From the NCBI GenBank assembly GCA_964462985.1, contig CAYXAA010000004.1, positions 1-64,000 on the forward strand: a stretch of DNA of 64,000 nucleotides, written 5' to 3'. The stretch is from CAYXAA01 sp964462985 (lineage in GTDB: Bacteria; Pseudomonadota; Alphaproteobacteria; Rhizobiales; Stappiaceae). This document shows, piece after piece, positions 32,483 to 40,632 of this stretch. The notes under the pieces were generated by a model that made no database searches, had not been told where the DNA came from, and saw nothing but the letters and a program-made list of their open reading frames with translations. Position 1 is the first letter of the stretch, and the number at the start of each line of letters is the position of its first letter. A program made the translations under genes and the position numbers.

Positions 32483-32640
32483 TTAGCCCTCCATGACCTT
32501 GGCAGCATCCTGGATCGCCGCCACGATGCCGGGAAAGGCGCCGCAGCGACACAGATTGCCGCTCATGTACTCGCGAATTTCCGCCTCGCCGTCAGGCGCC
32601 GGTGCGGTACGGATGGCATTCGTCGACGATCGCTTGGCTC
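32483..32640 (-). pseudogene. C-terminal remnant of a 2Fe-2S subunit (xanthine dehydrogenase type)
   Basis: The frame ending in TAA at 32483 encodes EIREYMSGNLCRCGAFPGIVAAI, the second-cluster motif and tail of YagT/PaoA-like iron-sulfur subunits. The N-terminal ferredoxin-like domain with the first cluster is absent; the upstream frame is unlike the family and runs into the end of the neighbouring SDR gene. Same strand and order (2Fe-2S, FAD, Mo) as intact operons, so this is one decayed operon. Confidence 0.75.
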
Positions 32641-32664
32641 CCGCCGCAGAAAGCGGGCGTGCAG

Positions 32665-33408
32665 TCAGTGAGCGCTGAGCATCTCGACGGCCTGGTCGAA
32701 GCGGCCATCCCGCTCCGCCCAACGCAGGAATCCCACGCGCTCGACCAGAATCTCCTTCGGCGTCGGCTGCTGCAGGAACAGGCTCATCGCCTCGTCAATG
32801 AACTCGTCGAGCGGCATGTAACCTTCGCGGGTCGATTGCCCGGGCGTGAGTTCGGTCTGGACCGCGGGCGGGGCGAGTTCGATGACCTCGACCCTTCCCT
32901 TGAGCTGTTCACGAAGGGAAACCGTGTAGGAGTGGATCGCCGCCTTGGTTGCGTTGTAAGTCGGCGTACTGCTTAGCGGGACGAAGGCGAGGCCCGACGA
33001 GACGTTCACGATCGCAGCGTCGGGCTGGTGTACCAGATAATCGGTCAGCGCATTTGTCAGCCGGATCGGGCCAAGCAGATTGGCGGCGATCGTCTGTTCG
33101 GCGTCGCGCAGATCATGCGTCCTGGTCAGATTCTCTCGCCGCATGATGCCGGCGTTGTTGATCAAAACATTGAGCGACGGATGCCGAGCCACAACCTCAT
33201 TCGCGAAGGATTCGATTGCCTCGGAGTCCTCAACGTCGAGGGTGATCGCGTGCATGCGGTCCCGACCGGCGATCGTTTCCTCGAGGGTCGACATGCGTCG
33301 TCCGGCCACAATGACCGTATTACCGAGGTCGTTGAAACGCCACGCCAACTGCTGTCCAATTCCCGAGCCACCGCCCGTTATGAGAATTGTGTTTCCCGTT
33401 GTCTTCAT
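32665..33408 (-). CDS. Short-chain dehydrogenase/reductase (DltE-like)
   Basis: 247 residues, classical SDR. NAD(P) motif TGGGSGIG at residues 11-18, NNAG near residue 87, catalytic Ser in IVNVSSGLAF, and YNATKAA as the Tyr-x-x-x-Lys pair. The Arg-Arg after strand 2 (VAGRRMSTLEE) favours NADP. GGAG lies nine bases before the ATG at 33408. It diverges from an AraC regulator which probably controls it; related SDR/AraC pairs are frequent but the substrate is unknown. Confidence 0.88.
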   Translation of the reverse strand: MKTTGNTILITGGGSGIGQQLAWRFNDLGNTVIVAGRRMSTLEETIAGRDRMHAITLDVEDSEAIESFANEVVARHPSLNVLINNAGIMRRENLTRTHDLRDAEQTIAANLLGPIRLTNALTDYLVHQPDAAIVNVSSGLAFVPLSSTPTYNATKAAIHSYTVSLREQLKGRVEVIELAPPAVQTELTPGQSTREGYMPLDEFIDEAMSLFLQQPTPKEILVERVGFLRWAERDGRFDQAVEMLSAH

Positions 33409-33636
33409 GTTGACGTTCTCCAGCTTGTTAGCGGACGGCTGCACTTCTTCGCATTCCACCGGCGCCCCGGTGTACATGCGAGCAATGCCAACACATCCAT
33501 GTTGTCAGAGGGTTATATCGGGAAGGCAGGAGAAAAGGCTTGCCCAGCCCTACGCAAAACTTGCCTTATCCTGCACACATGATGAAACGTCTTCGCCGGC
33601 ATGGTACGCTCTAGCCGAAAAGCAGGGACGAATGTC

Positions 33637-34566
33637 ATGGACGCGCTGAAGCACGCTGTCCGCACTTACGCGCGGGACCACGCAAACCAGGATGGCCTGG
33701 CTTCCACACCGGTTAAGGGCCTGAGGATGATGCGTGTTGAAAGGCCTGCCGGAGACCTGCACTCCGTTTACCGGCCGCTGGTCTGCTTCGTGCTGCAAGG
33801 TGCGAAGCGCATGACAGTGGGGAATGAGGAACAAGTCTTCCGTGCAGGGCAATCCGTCATCGTGGCGGCAGATATGCCTGTGGTCGGGCGGATCGTGGAA
33901 GCAAGCCGAGAGGCGCCATATCTCGCGGTTGCGGTGGAACTGGATATGACCCTCCTGCGCGAAGTCGCGGTCCAGATCGGCAATGCCCGTTCACCGCGTT
34001 CACCGGAAATGCAGGCTCTGTTCTCGAATGACACCGAAGGAGCGATGCTCGATTGCGTATCGCGGCTCATGCAGCTTGTGGACCGGCCGGACGCGGTGCC
34101 GCTCCTGCGGCCCGGTGTCATGCGGGAGTTGCATTACTGGCTCCTGTCAGGTCCGCATGGTCCAGCGCTTCGGACGCTTGCAGATCCTGACGGATACGCG
34201 GGCCGCCTGGCTGTCGCTATCGCGATCCTGACGAAGGAGTATCGTTCACGCGTGCCCGTCGAACGGCTGGCAGCGGCGGCAGCGATGAGCCTTACCGCCT
34301 TTCACAAGCACTTCAAGGCTATGACATCGTTGACACCGGGGCAGTACCAGCAACGATTACGCCTAATCGAGGCGAGACGCCTCATGCTGGAGGAAGGGCT
34401 GTCGGCAAGCAACGCGGCATTCGAGGTTGGATATGTGAGCGTTTCCCAGTTCACACGGGAGTATGGTCGGCTGTTCAAGGCACCACCCAAACAAGACGCA
34501 CTGAGGATGCGCCGCAATTCCGTTCTCGAGACCGGTCAGGAGGCGCGCGCAGGCGGACTTGCGTAG
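33637..34566 (+). CDS. AraC-family transcriptional regulator with AraC_N cupin domain
   Basis: 309 residues. The N-terminal cupin-like AraC_N domain reads RPLVCFVLQGAKRMTVGNEEQVFRAG (about residues 45-70); the C-terminal double HTH (about 210-300) shows VERLAAAAAMSLTAFHKHFKAMTSLTPGQYQ and ASNAAFEVGYVSVSQFTREYGRLF. AGGGA precedes the ATG at 33637. Divergent from the SDR gene with 228 bases between; likely activates it in response to a small hydrophobic or aldehyde-type effector (inference from family). Confidence 0.87.
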   Translation: MDALKHAVRTYARDHANQDGLASTPVKGLRMMRVERPAGDLHSVYRPLVCFVLQGAKRMTVGNEEQVFRAGQSVIVAADMPVVGRIVEASREAPYLAVAVELDMTLLREVAVQIGNARSPRSPEMQALFSNDTEGAMLDCVSRLMQLVDRPDAVPLLRPGVMRELHYWLLSGPHGPALRTLADPDGYAGRLAVAIAILTKEYRSRVPVERLAAAAAMSLTAFHKHFKAMTSLTPGQYQQRLRLIEARRLMLEEGLSASNAAFEVGYVSVSQFTREYGRLFKAPPKQDALRMRRNSVLETGQEARAGGLA

Positions 34567-34680
34567 CCGTAGCCAGAGACGATCACGCATTGGCGATCTT
34601 CAGTCCCGTCGCACTTGCACGGCGGGACGATGCACGGTCGCGAGGGGTGCTCTGAAAGTCCGAACAGAGCTGGAGGAGAC

Positions 34681-34716
34681 GACGGTCCGGCGCCACAAAC
34701 TCGATGGCGGACCGTC
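34681..34716. terminator. Bidirectional terminator-like hairpin
   Basis: GACGGTCCG and CGGACCGTC form a perfect nine-base stem, extended by CCA/TGG after a short bulge, between the converging AraC and aldo/keto reductase genes. No T-tract on either side. Confidence 0.5.
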
Positions 34717-34748
34717 ACAGCCGGATTCAGACCCGGCCAAGAGCGCCA

Positions 34749-35783
34749 TCAGGCGGCCGCCCGCTCTTCGATCGGACGGCGCCGCAAACTCGACTGTTCA
34801 ATCGGTGGGAAAGAGTACGCTGCGCGCTCCAGCGGTGCCACGTCGACACCTGGCGGTACAATCTCGTCGATCCGGTCGAGAAGCTCGTCGTCCAGTACCA
34901 CGTCTGCGCCGGCCAACAGCCCGTCGAGCTGCTCAATCGTGCGCGGCCCGATAATGGCGCAGGTGAGCGCCGGGTGCGCGACGACGAAGGCCAATGCCAT
35001 GTGCATCAGCGACATGCCCGCGCTCTCGGCCAAGGGAATGAGCTGCTCGATGACATTGAGGCTGCCTTCGTCGGACATCGCCTTGGGGAAGAATTTCGCG
35101 CGCAGCGTATCCGGCCGCTGTCTGCCCTTGCGGTACTTTCCGGTAAGCATGCCTTTGGCGAGCGGGCTCCACGCCATTACGCCCATTCCGAAGCGCTGAC
35201 ACACCGGTAGCACCTCCCGCTCGGTCGAGCGGTTCAAGATGGAGTAAGGAGGCTGCTCTGTGCGGAACCGCGCAAGTCCGCGCCGCTCCGCGACCCATTG
35301 AGCTTCCACAATGTCGCAGGCGGGAACGGTGGACGCGCCGATGGCGCGGACCTTGCCTTCGCGCATGAGGTCGGTAAGCACGGACAGCGTCTCCTCGACA
35401 TCGGTGTCCGGGGAGGGTCGGTGGATCTGATAAAGATCGATGTAGTCGGTCTCGAGCCGCCGCAGCGAGTCCTCTACAGCTCGGGTTAGCCAGCGCCGTG
35501 AACCGCCACGCTGGTTCGGATCTTCACCCATCGGAAGAGCGGCCTTTGTGGCAAGAACGACATTGTCCCGCCGTCCCTTCAGTGCCTTGCCGACGATCTC
35601 CTCGGACTCGCCGTTGCAATACGCATCCGCGGTGTCGATGAAATTGATGCCGAAATCGAGGGCCTTGTGGATCATGCGAACACATTCAACATGATCGGGA
35701 TTGGCCAGTTTGCCGAACATCATCGCACCCAGGCAGTATGTGCTGACCTGAATGCCGGTTCGGCCAAGCGGACGATAGTGCAT
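34749..35783 (-). CDS. Aldo/keto reductase
   Basis: 344 residues, AKR superfamily TIM barrel of the YajO/Tas-like group. The catalytic tetrad is visible: Asp and Tyr in DTADAYCNGESEE (about residues 51-58), Lys in VLATKAAL and His in LYQIHRPSPDTDVEETL. The NADP-binding end reads AIIGPRTIEQL. AGGAGACAGCC leads into the ATG at 35783; an in-frame start at 35966 would run through the operator region. Divergent from a TetR gene with a palindrome between them, so probably under TetR repression. Substrate unknown. Confidence 0.9.
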   Translation of the reverse strand: MHYRPLGRTGIQVSTYCLGAMMFGKLANPDHVECVRMIHKALDFGINFIDTADAYCNGESEEIVGKALKGRRDNVVLATKAALPMGEDPNQRGGSRRWLTRAVEDSLRRLETDYIDLYQIHRPSPDTDVEETLSVLTDLMREGKVRAIGASTVPACDIVEAQWVAERRGLARFRTEQPPYSILNRSTEREVLPVCQRFGMGVMAWSPLAKGMLTGKYRKGRQRPDTLRAKFFPKAMSDEGSLNVIEQLIPLAESAGMSLMHMALAFVVAHPALTCAIIGPRTIEQLDGLLAGADVVLDDELLDRIDEIVPPGVDVAPLERAAYSFPPIEQSSLRRRPIEERAAA

Positions 35784-35860
35784 GGCTGTCTCCTGGGGAA
35801 GTTCTGGCCAAACCTTGGCCAGCGGTGTATAGATGAAAATGGAACGCTCGTCCGCTTTAT

Positions 35861-35877
35861 ACGGAACCATGTTCCGT
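35861..35877. promoter_or_regulatory. Palindromic operator, candidate TetR-family site
   Basis: ACGGAAC and GTTCCGT flank the centre CAT with a perfect eight-base symmetry on each side of one central base (35861-35877). It lies 20 bases before the TetR GTG and about 80 before the AKR ATG, where one site could repress both promoters. Confidence 0.6.
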
Positions 35878-35896
35878 TTATCAAGGGGCTTGTTGC

Positions 35897-36535
35897 GTGG
35901 CGGATAAAGACGACGCTGACCTGGAGCTACGGGACGAGCACGGCCGGCCGATGCGGGCCGATGCACGACGCAATGTCGATGCGATTCTTCGTGCAGCGAT
36001 GATCGTATTCGAAAGGTCTGGCGTGGACGCCCCGATGCGATCGATCGCGGCCGAGGCCGGCGTCGGAGTCGGAACGCTCTATCGCCACTTCCCGCAGCGC
36101 TCCGACATCATCAAGGCCATCATCCAGCGTGAGGTCGACGCCTGCGTAGAATATGCTTCGACCGTAGCGCTGGAATTTGAGCCAGACGAGGCGCTCGCGG
36201 CATGGGTTCAGAAGCTCGTGGATCTTGCAGCAACCAAGCGCGGACTGGGTCCCGCACTACACTCCGGCGAAGCGGCCTTGCAAGCCCTCCCGGATTACGT
36301 TCTTGGTCGTCTCACGCCTGCCCTGCAAGGGCTGCTGGATATAGCGGCCGGCGCCGAACAGATTCGACAAGGCGTCGATGCGCGCGAGTTCCTCATGGCG
36401 GCGCTGCGCCTGGCAGCGCCGGCAAGCGATGGCGAGATAGAGGAGGCGCGCCGGATGGTCGCGTTGCTGGTCGACGGATTACGCTTCGGTGCCGGCGCGC
36501 GGAAAGAGCCAACGCCTTGTATTTCGCGGAACTGA
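35897..36535 (+). CDS. TetR-family transcriptional regulator
   Basis: 212 residues. HTH at about 24-70: ILRAAMIVFERSGVDAPMRSIAAEAGVGVGTLYRHFPQRSDII, a standard TetR N-terminus; the C-terminal helical domain shows YVLGRLTPALQGLLDIAAGAE. GTG start (GTGGCGGAT), chosen because the HTH then begins at the usual distance. Encoded divergently from the aldo/keto reductase with a palindrome in between; autorepression and repression of the reductase are likely. Confidence 0.87.
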   Translation: MADKDDADLELRDEHGRPMRADARRNVDAILRAAMIVFERSGVDAPMRSIAAEAGVGVGTLYRHFPQRSDIIKAIIQREVDACVEYASTVALEFEPDEALAAWVQKLVDLAATKRGLGPALHSGEAALQALPDYVLGRLTPALQGLLDIAAGAEQIRQGVDAREFLMAALRLAAPASDGEIEEARRMVALLVDGLRFGAGARKEPTPCISRN

Positions 36536-36545
36536 CCTGCCCTGC

Positions 36546-36562
36546 AGCCGTCTGCGACGGCT
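36546..36562 (+). terminator. Small hairpin between converging genes
   Basis: AGCCGTC, three-base loop, GACGGCT: perfect seven-base stem 10 bases after the TetR stop, followed by CCGGTTTGG. Serves as a plausible end for the tetR message. Confidence 0.4.
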
Positions 36563-36622
36563 CCGGTTTGGCCAGCCAAGCCGGCGCAACCTGCGCGAAC
36601 GTTGCAGCGGGCAGTTCCGGCC

Positions 36623-38842
36623 TCAGGAGCCGAGTGCTTCCAGGACCCGCTCCGGCAAGAATGGATAGTGCCGAAGCCTCACACCGCCGGTAAGCCGCGC
36701 CACTGCGTTTGCGATCGCCGGTCCGACCGGCGGCAGCCCGACCTGCCCCATGCCTCCAATCGGACTTCCTGCCGTCGGAACCACCGCGACTTCGATGTCC
36801 GGCGCCTCGGACATGCGGATCACCCTATAGGTGTCAAAATTTCCTTCCTGCACCTCACCATTCACGATATTGACCTGCTCGAACAGCGCATGCCCGGTTC
36901 CGTTCGTGATGCCGACGATCATCATCCCTTCGATGTGGCGCGGCTGGATCGCCACTCCCGGATCCACGGCGCACCAGACCTTGTGCACCTTGATGACACC
37001 GGTGGCGCGGTCGAGCGACACCTCGGCTATCTGCGCGCAGTGGGAGCCAAAGGCATCAGAATAGGCGAGGCCCAGCGCCCGACCGTCACGTTTTCGATTC
37101 CATTCCGCCATTCGGCCGACGGTCTCGATGACTTTGCGCGCCCTTGGCTGTTCTGGGAGCAATTCCAGTCTGAGTTGCAGGGGATCACGTCCCCTGGCGG
37201 CCGCAATCTCGTCGATGATACATTCGATCGCGAACCTGGTGTAGCCGACCCCGACGGCGAACCAGAATCCGATGTCCAGGCCATTGTCCTGACGGATATA
37301 CTCGATCCGATGAGCGGGAACGGCGTAGTTGAAATGCGCTCCTTCGGTCACGACATCGTCGTGGCCCCCGGCGCTGACGAACAGCTCGGAATTGGTTCGG
37401 GCGAAGATGGAATCGGCCACGATCCGGTGCCTCCAGCCGACAATGTTTCCGTCGGCATCCAGTCCGACCTGAATGTGCTGCGATTCGAGCGGCCGGAACT
37501 TGTCATGCCGGATATCATCTTCCCGACTCCAGATGACCTTGACCGGCCGTCCCTCCACCTCCTTGGCCAAGGATACGGCATCGACGATGAAGTCTGCTTC
37601 CGCTTTGCGGCCAAAGCCACCACCAAGCAAAGTGACATTCACTTTGACCTTATCGGGCGTTGTGCCGATAACCTCCGCAGCGAAGCCTTGCGTGGCCGTC
37701 GGCCCCTGCGTCGGGGCCCAGATCTCCACGGTGTCGCCGGCCACAAGCGCGGTCGCGTTCATCGGCTCCATGGTCGCATGGCAGACAAGATCGCTCATGT
37801 AATCGGCTTCAATCACTCTCTCCGCATTGGCGATCGCCGCTTCCGCGTCCCCGGCCGAAAATGCTTCGACACCCGTGTGCGAAAGATCGCGCCCCACGTT
37901 GCGATAGTGCTCGAGCAGGCGGCTGCTCGTGTAGTTGCGCGTCCGTGACAAGGTGCTCCACGTTACGTTGAGCAGATCCTTGGCCCGGCGCGTCGCCTCG
38001 ACCGTCTCCCCGATGATTCCGACACCGTAGGAAAGCGGAACGATATGCGTGATCCCGGCCACGGCTTTGGCTTCGGCGGCATCGAAAACGACCGGTCGCT
38101 CGCCCTGAACGGGTGCCCGCAACACCGCGCCGTAAAGCATGTCGGGAAGCTGCACATCGATGCCGTAGATCGCACTGCCATCAACCTTCGAGGGAACGTC
38201 GATGCGTGGAATGTCGTGCCTGCCGAGATAACGCCACTGCTCGGCCGGCTTGAGATCGGCATCGGTCGCCTGCGGCAGCGGCTCCGGAATGGCTCCCTCG
38301 GCGGCGATGTAGCCGTAGTCCAGAGAGCGGCCGGACCGTGCATGCACCACCCTGCCAGGTTCCGTCGTCAGTTCGCCCGCCGGCACGTTGAGCATGTCAG
38401 CCCCGCTCGCGACAATGACCTTGCGGGTCTGAGCGCCAATCAATCTCAGCAAGTCATAGTAGCCTCGCGTCGACTCGCTGCCGCCGGTGAGCTGGATGCC
38501 GTAAAATCCCGGGTTGCCATAAGTCTCTCCGTCGGATGGAGCCTGGACGATCCGGACCAAGTTCCAATCGGCGTCCATTTCTTCGGCAACGAGGAGCGGC
38601 AGCGTGGTCATGATGCCCTGACCCATCTCGGAGGCAGGCGACATGATGCTGACGGTGCCATCGGCCGCGATCGTCACCCAGGCGTTCGGACGATAGTTGC
38701 CCTCGGCGGCTGCGGCCAGGCCAGCAGCGGTGACCGTCCCGGTCAGACCCCCGAACGCGACAGCGACGCCGAATCCGCCAGTCGTGACCAGAAAACTCCG
38801 CCGCGAAAGCAGGCGGCTGTGAAGCTTGACTGTCTCGGTCAT
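36623..38842 (-). CDS. Molybdenum hydroxylase large subunit (isoquinoline 1-oxidoreductase beta type)
   Basis: 739 residues with a Tat signal (SRRSFLVTTGGFG, Arg14-Arg15) and no separate FAD subunit gene: the two-subunit periplasmic type of molybdopterin hydroxylase (IorAB/aldehyde oxidase). Domain marks are SPASEMGQGIMTTLP (near residue 68), TGGSESTRGYYDLLR and GGGFGRKAEAD (near 412). The C-terminal motif that normally reads G.GE is GGMGQVGLPP, placing Gln at position 700 (codon CAG at 36743-36745) where family members have the catalytic glutamate. The partner 2Fe-2S subunit lies three bases upstream. Substrate could be an aldehyde or N-heterocycle. Confidence 0.87.
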   Translation of the reverse strand: MTETVKLHSRLLSRRSFLVTTGGFGVAVAFGGLTGTVTAAGLAAAAEGNYRPNAWVTIAADGTVSIMSPASEMGQGIMTTLPLLVAEEMDADWNLVRIVQAPSDGETYGNPGFYGIQLTGGSESTRGYYDLLRLIGAQTRKVIVASGADMLNVPAGELTTEPGRVVHARSGRSLDYGYIAAEGAIPEPLPQATDADLKPAEQWRYLGRHDIPRIDVPSKVDGSAIYGIDVQLPDMLYGAVLRAPVQGERPVVFDAAEAKAVAGITHIVPLSYGVGIIGETVEATRRAKDLLNVTWSTLSRTRNYTSSRLLEHYRNVGRDLSHTGVEAFSAGDAEAAIANAERVIEADYMSDLVCHATMEPMNATALVAGDTVEIWAPTQGPTATQGFAAEVIGTTPDKVKVNVTLLGGGFGRKAEADFIVDAVSLAKEVEGRPVKVIWSREDDIRHDKFRPLESQHIQVGLDADGNIVGWRHRIVADSIFARTNSELFVSAGGHDDVVTEGAHFNYAVPAHRIEYIRQDNGLDIGFWFAVGVGYTRFAIECIIDEIAAARGRDPLQLRLELLPEQPRARKVIETVGRMAEWNRKRDGRALGLAYSDAFGSHCAQIAEVSLDRATGVIKVHKVWCAVDPGVAIQPRHIEGMMIVGITNGTGHALFEQVNIVNGEVQEGNFDTYRVIRMSEAPDIEVAVVPTAGSPIGGMGQVGLPPVGPAIANAVARLTGGVRLRHYPFLPERVLEALGS

Positions 38843-38845
38843 GTC

Positions 38846-39298
38846 TCAGGCTTCCCGAGCTGCGCGCTGAATGGCGCTGATAATTCGCACATAAGTCCCG
38901 CAGCGGCAGATGTTGCCGTCCATGTGTTCGACGATCTGCTCCCGCGTCGGGCTAGGATTGCTTTCAAGAAGAGCCGCCGCCTGCATGATCTGCCCCGACT
39001 GGCAGTAGCCGCATTGCGGCACCTGCTCGGCGATCCAGGCTCTTTGAAGTGGATGGCTGGCGTCTGGTGACAGGCCTTCGATGGTGGTCACGGTGCGGCC
39101 CGCGACGTCCTCGAGCCAAGTTACGCAGGAACGCGTCGGCACACCGTCGACATGAACCGTGCACGCACCGCACTGTGCGACGCCGCAGCCAAACTTGGTG
39201 CCGGTGAGCCTCAGATGTTCACGAATAACCCACAGAAGAGGTGTATCTGGCGCGGCATCAACGTCCACCGCGCGCCCATTGATCGTGAAGGCGGTCAT
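38846..39298 (-). CDS. Molybdenum hydroxylase 2Fe-2S subunit (isoquinoline 1-oxidoreductase alpha type)
   Basis: 150 residues, complete for this subunit. First cluster motif CGVAQCGACTVHVDG (about residues 38-52, with the fourth Cys in PTRSCVTW), second cluster motifs CGYCQSGQI (near 96) and GNICRCGTY (near 128). It passes electrons from the Mo centre to an external acceptor, probably a cytochrome, since no FAD subunit is present. Co-transcribed with the large subunit (three-base gap). Diverges from an AraC-type regulator. Confidence 0.92.
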   Translation of the reverse strand: MTAFTINGRAVDVDAAPDTPLLWVIREHLRLTGTKFGCGVAQCGACTVHVDGVPTRSCVTWLEDVAGRTVTTIEGLSPDASHPLQRAWIAEQVPQCGYCQSGQIMQAAALLESNPSPTREQIVEHMDGNICRCGTYVRIISAIQRAAREA

Positions 39299-39598
39299 AA
39301 AGGGATCTCCTCGGTTCGCTATCGCCTACGAGTTGCGGCACTCTGACCGGCACGGATCACGCCGCGGTCGTCCGAATGCCGTGTGCGGCACAGCAAGCAA
39401 ATCAGCAGAACTGCTCCCGTCATTCAGCGGCAAAGCTGAAAATGACGGGCTCCGATACTTATCTTCATGTCAGAACCTTCTGCAGACGTTGTGTACATGC
39501 AGGCTGCTTGATGCTCCATGGCCAGAACTTAGATAGTCGGAAAAGTCCGATCTATGCTGGGAAGTCCATATTATCTTCGCGAACGTCCAGGAGGCTCC
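39299..39598. other. Divergent regulatory gap (Mo hydroxylase / AraC)
   Basis: 300 bases without a gene. Near 39535-39555 TCGGA and TCCGA form a short inverted repeat around AAAG, flanked by TAGAT and ATCTA, an imperfect dyad that could be an AraC-family site or a regulatory hairpin. No convincing promoter could be picked by eye. Confidence 0.4.
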
Positions 39599-40579
39599 AT
39601 GGACCCGCTTTCAGACGTGCTGTCTTTGCTCAAGCCGCGCAGCTACGTGTCCTCTGGCTTCGATGCCTGCGGTGATTGGTCGATTCAATTCTCCAACCAG
39701 CAGAATCGAATTAAATGTTATGCGGTTGTATCGGGTGAATGCTGGCTGATCGTGGAAGATCTTACCGAGCCCGTGAGGCTCCGGGCCGGTGAGTGCTTTG
39801 TATTGCCGAGCGGCCGAGATTTTCGGCTCGCCAGCGACACCGTGTTAACGCCCGTTGAGGCCGGCACGTTCTTCCCACCCCCCAGTCCGGGCGGCGTTGT
39901 AAGGGTCAATGGCGGCGGTGGCGTTTTTCTCGTCGGCAGCCGGTTCGGCGTCAGCGGCAAAAATTCACTCGACCTGCTTCGCATGCTGCCGCCGATTGTT
40001 CATATCCGGAGGGAGGCTGAGCAGAGCGCGCTGATCTGGTCGGTGGAGCGTATGCGGCAGGAATTGCGCGAGCAGCGCCCAGGCAACGCGCTAATTGCCC
40101 AGCATCTTGCACACATGATGTTGGTTCAGGCCCTGCGACTGCACCTGGAGGAAAGCTGCAACGGAGGTGCGGGCTGGTTCTACGCCCTCGCCGACAAGCA
40201 ACTCGGCGCAGCGATCACCGCCATTCATGCCGACCCAGCGCATCGCTGGACACTGCAGGAACTTGCCGCGCGAGCTGGCATGTCGCGGTCGAGCTTCGCT
40301 CTGAAATTCAAGATGACGGTCGGTGAAACCGCGATGGATTACCTGACCCGCTGGCGCATGATGCTCGCAGGCGACAGGTTTGAGAACAGCAATGACCCGA
40401 TCTCTGCCGTCGCGATTTCGCTCGGATACGAGTCGGAAAGCGCCTTCAGTACCGCCTTCAAGCGAGTCATGGGATGCACGCCGCGGCAGTATAGCCGCAG
40501 CGTACATCCTCCCGCGGACCGTGTCCCCGGACAAAATTCCGGGGAAACCAGCGTGCGGAAGCGGGCACGCGTGATGTGA
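39599..40579 (+). CDS. AraC-family regulator with cupin_6-type ligand domain
   Basis: 326 residues. The N-terminal half (CYAVVSGECWLIVEDLTEPVRLRAGECFVLPSGRDF, about residues 40-75) is the cupin_6 domain of RCS-like AraC regulators; the C-terminal double HTH covers about 205-300 (WTLQELAARAGMSRSSFALKFK and PISAVAISLGYESESAFSTAFKRVMGCTPRQY). GGAGGCTCC is placed correctly for the ATG at 39599. It diverges from the molybdenum hydroxylase operon and probably regulates it. Confidence 0.88.
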   Translation: MDPLSDVLSLLKPRSYVSSGFDACGDWSIQFSNQQNRIKCYAVVSGECWLIVEDLTEPVRLRAGECFVLPSGRDFRLASDTVLTPVEAGTFFPPPSPGGVVRVNGGGGVFLVGSRFGVSGKNSLDLLRMLPPIVHIRREAEQSALIWSVERMRQELREQRPGNALIAQHLAHMMLVQALRLHLEESCNGGAGWFYALADKQLGAAITAIHADPAHRWTLQELAARAGMSRSSFALKFKMTVGETAMDYLTRWRMMLAGDRFENSNDPISAVAISLGYESESAFSTAFKRVMGCTPRQYSRSVHPPADRVPGQNSGETSVRKRARVM

Positions 40580-40632
40580 TATGCCGCGATCCCTCGCGCC
40601 CGCACGCTGCGGCAGCTCCCGTCTCCGCGGTG

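Noticed and set aside
36602..37948. Long plus-strand open frame opposite the molybdenum hydroxylase
   Set aside because: Antisense shadow; the minus frame carries all hydroxylase motifs.
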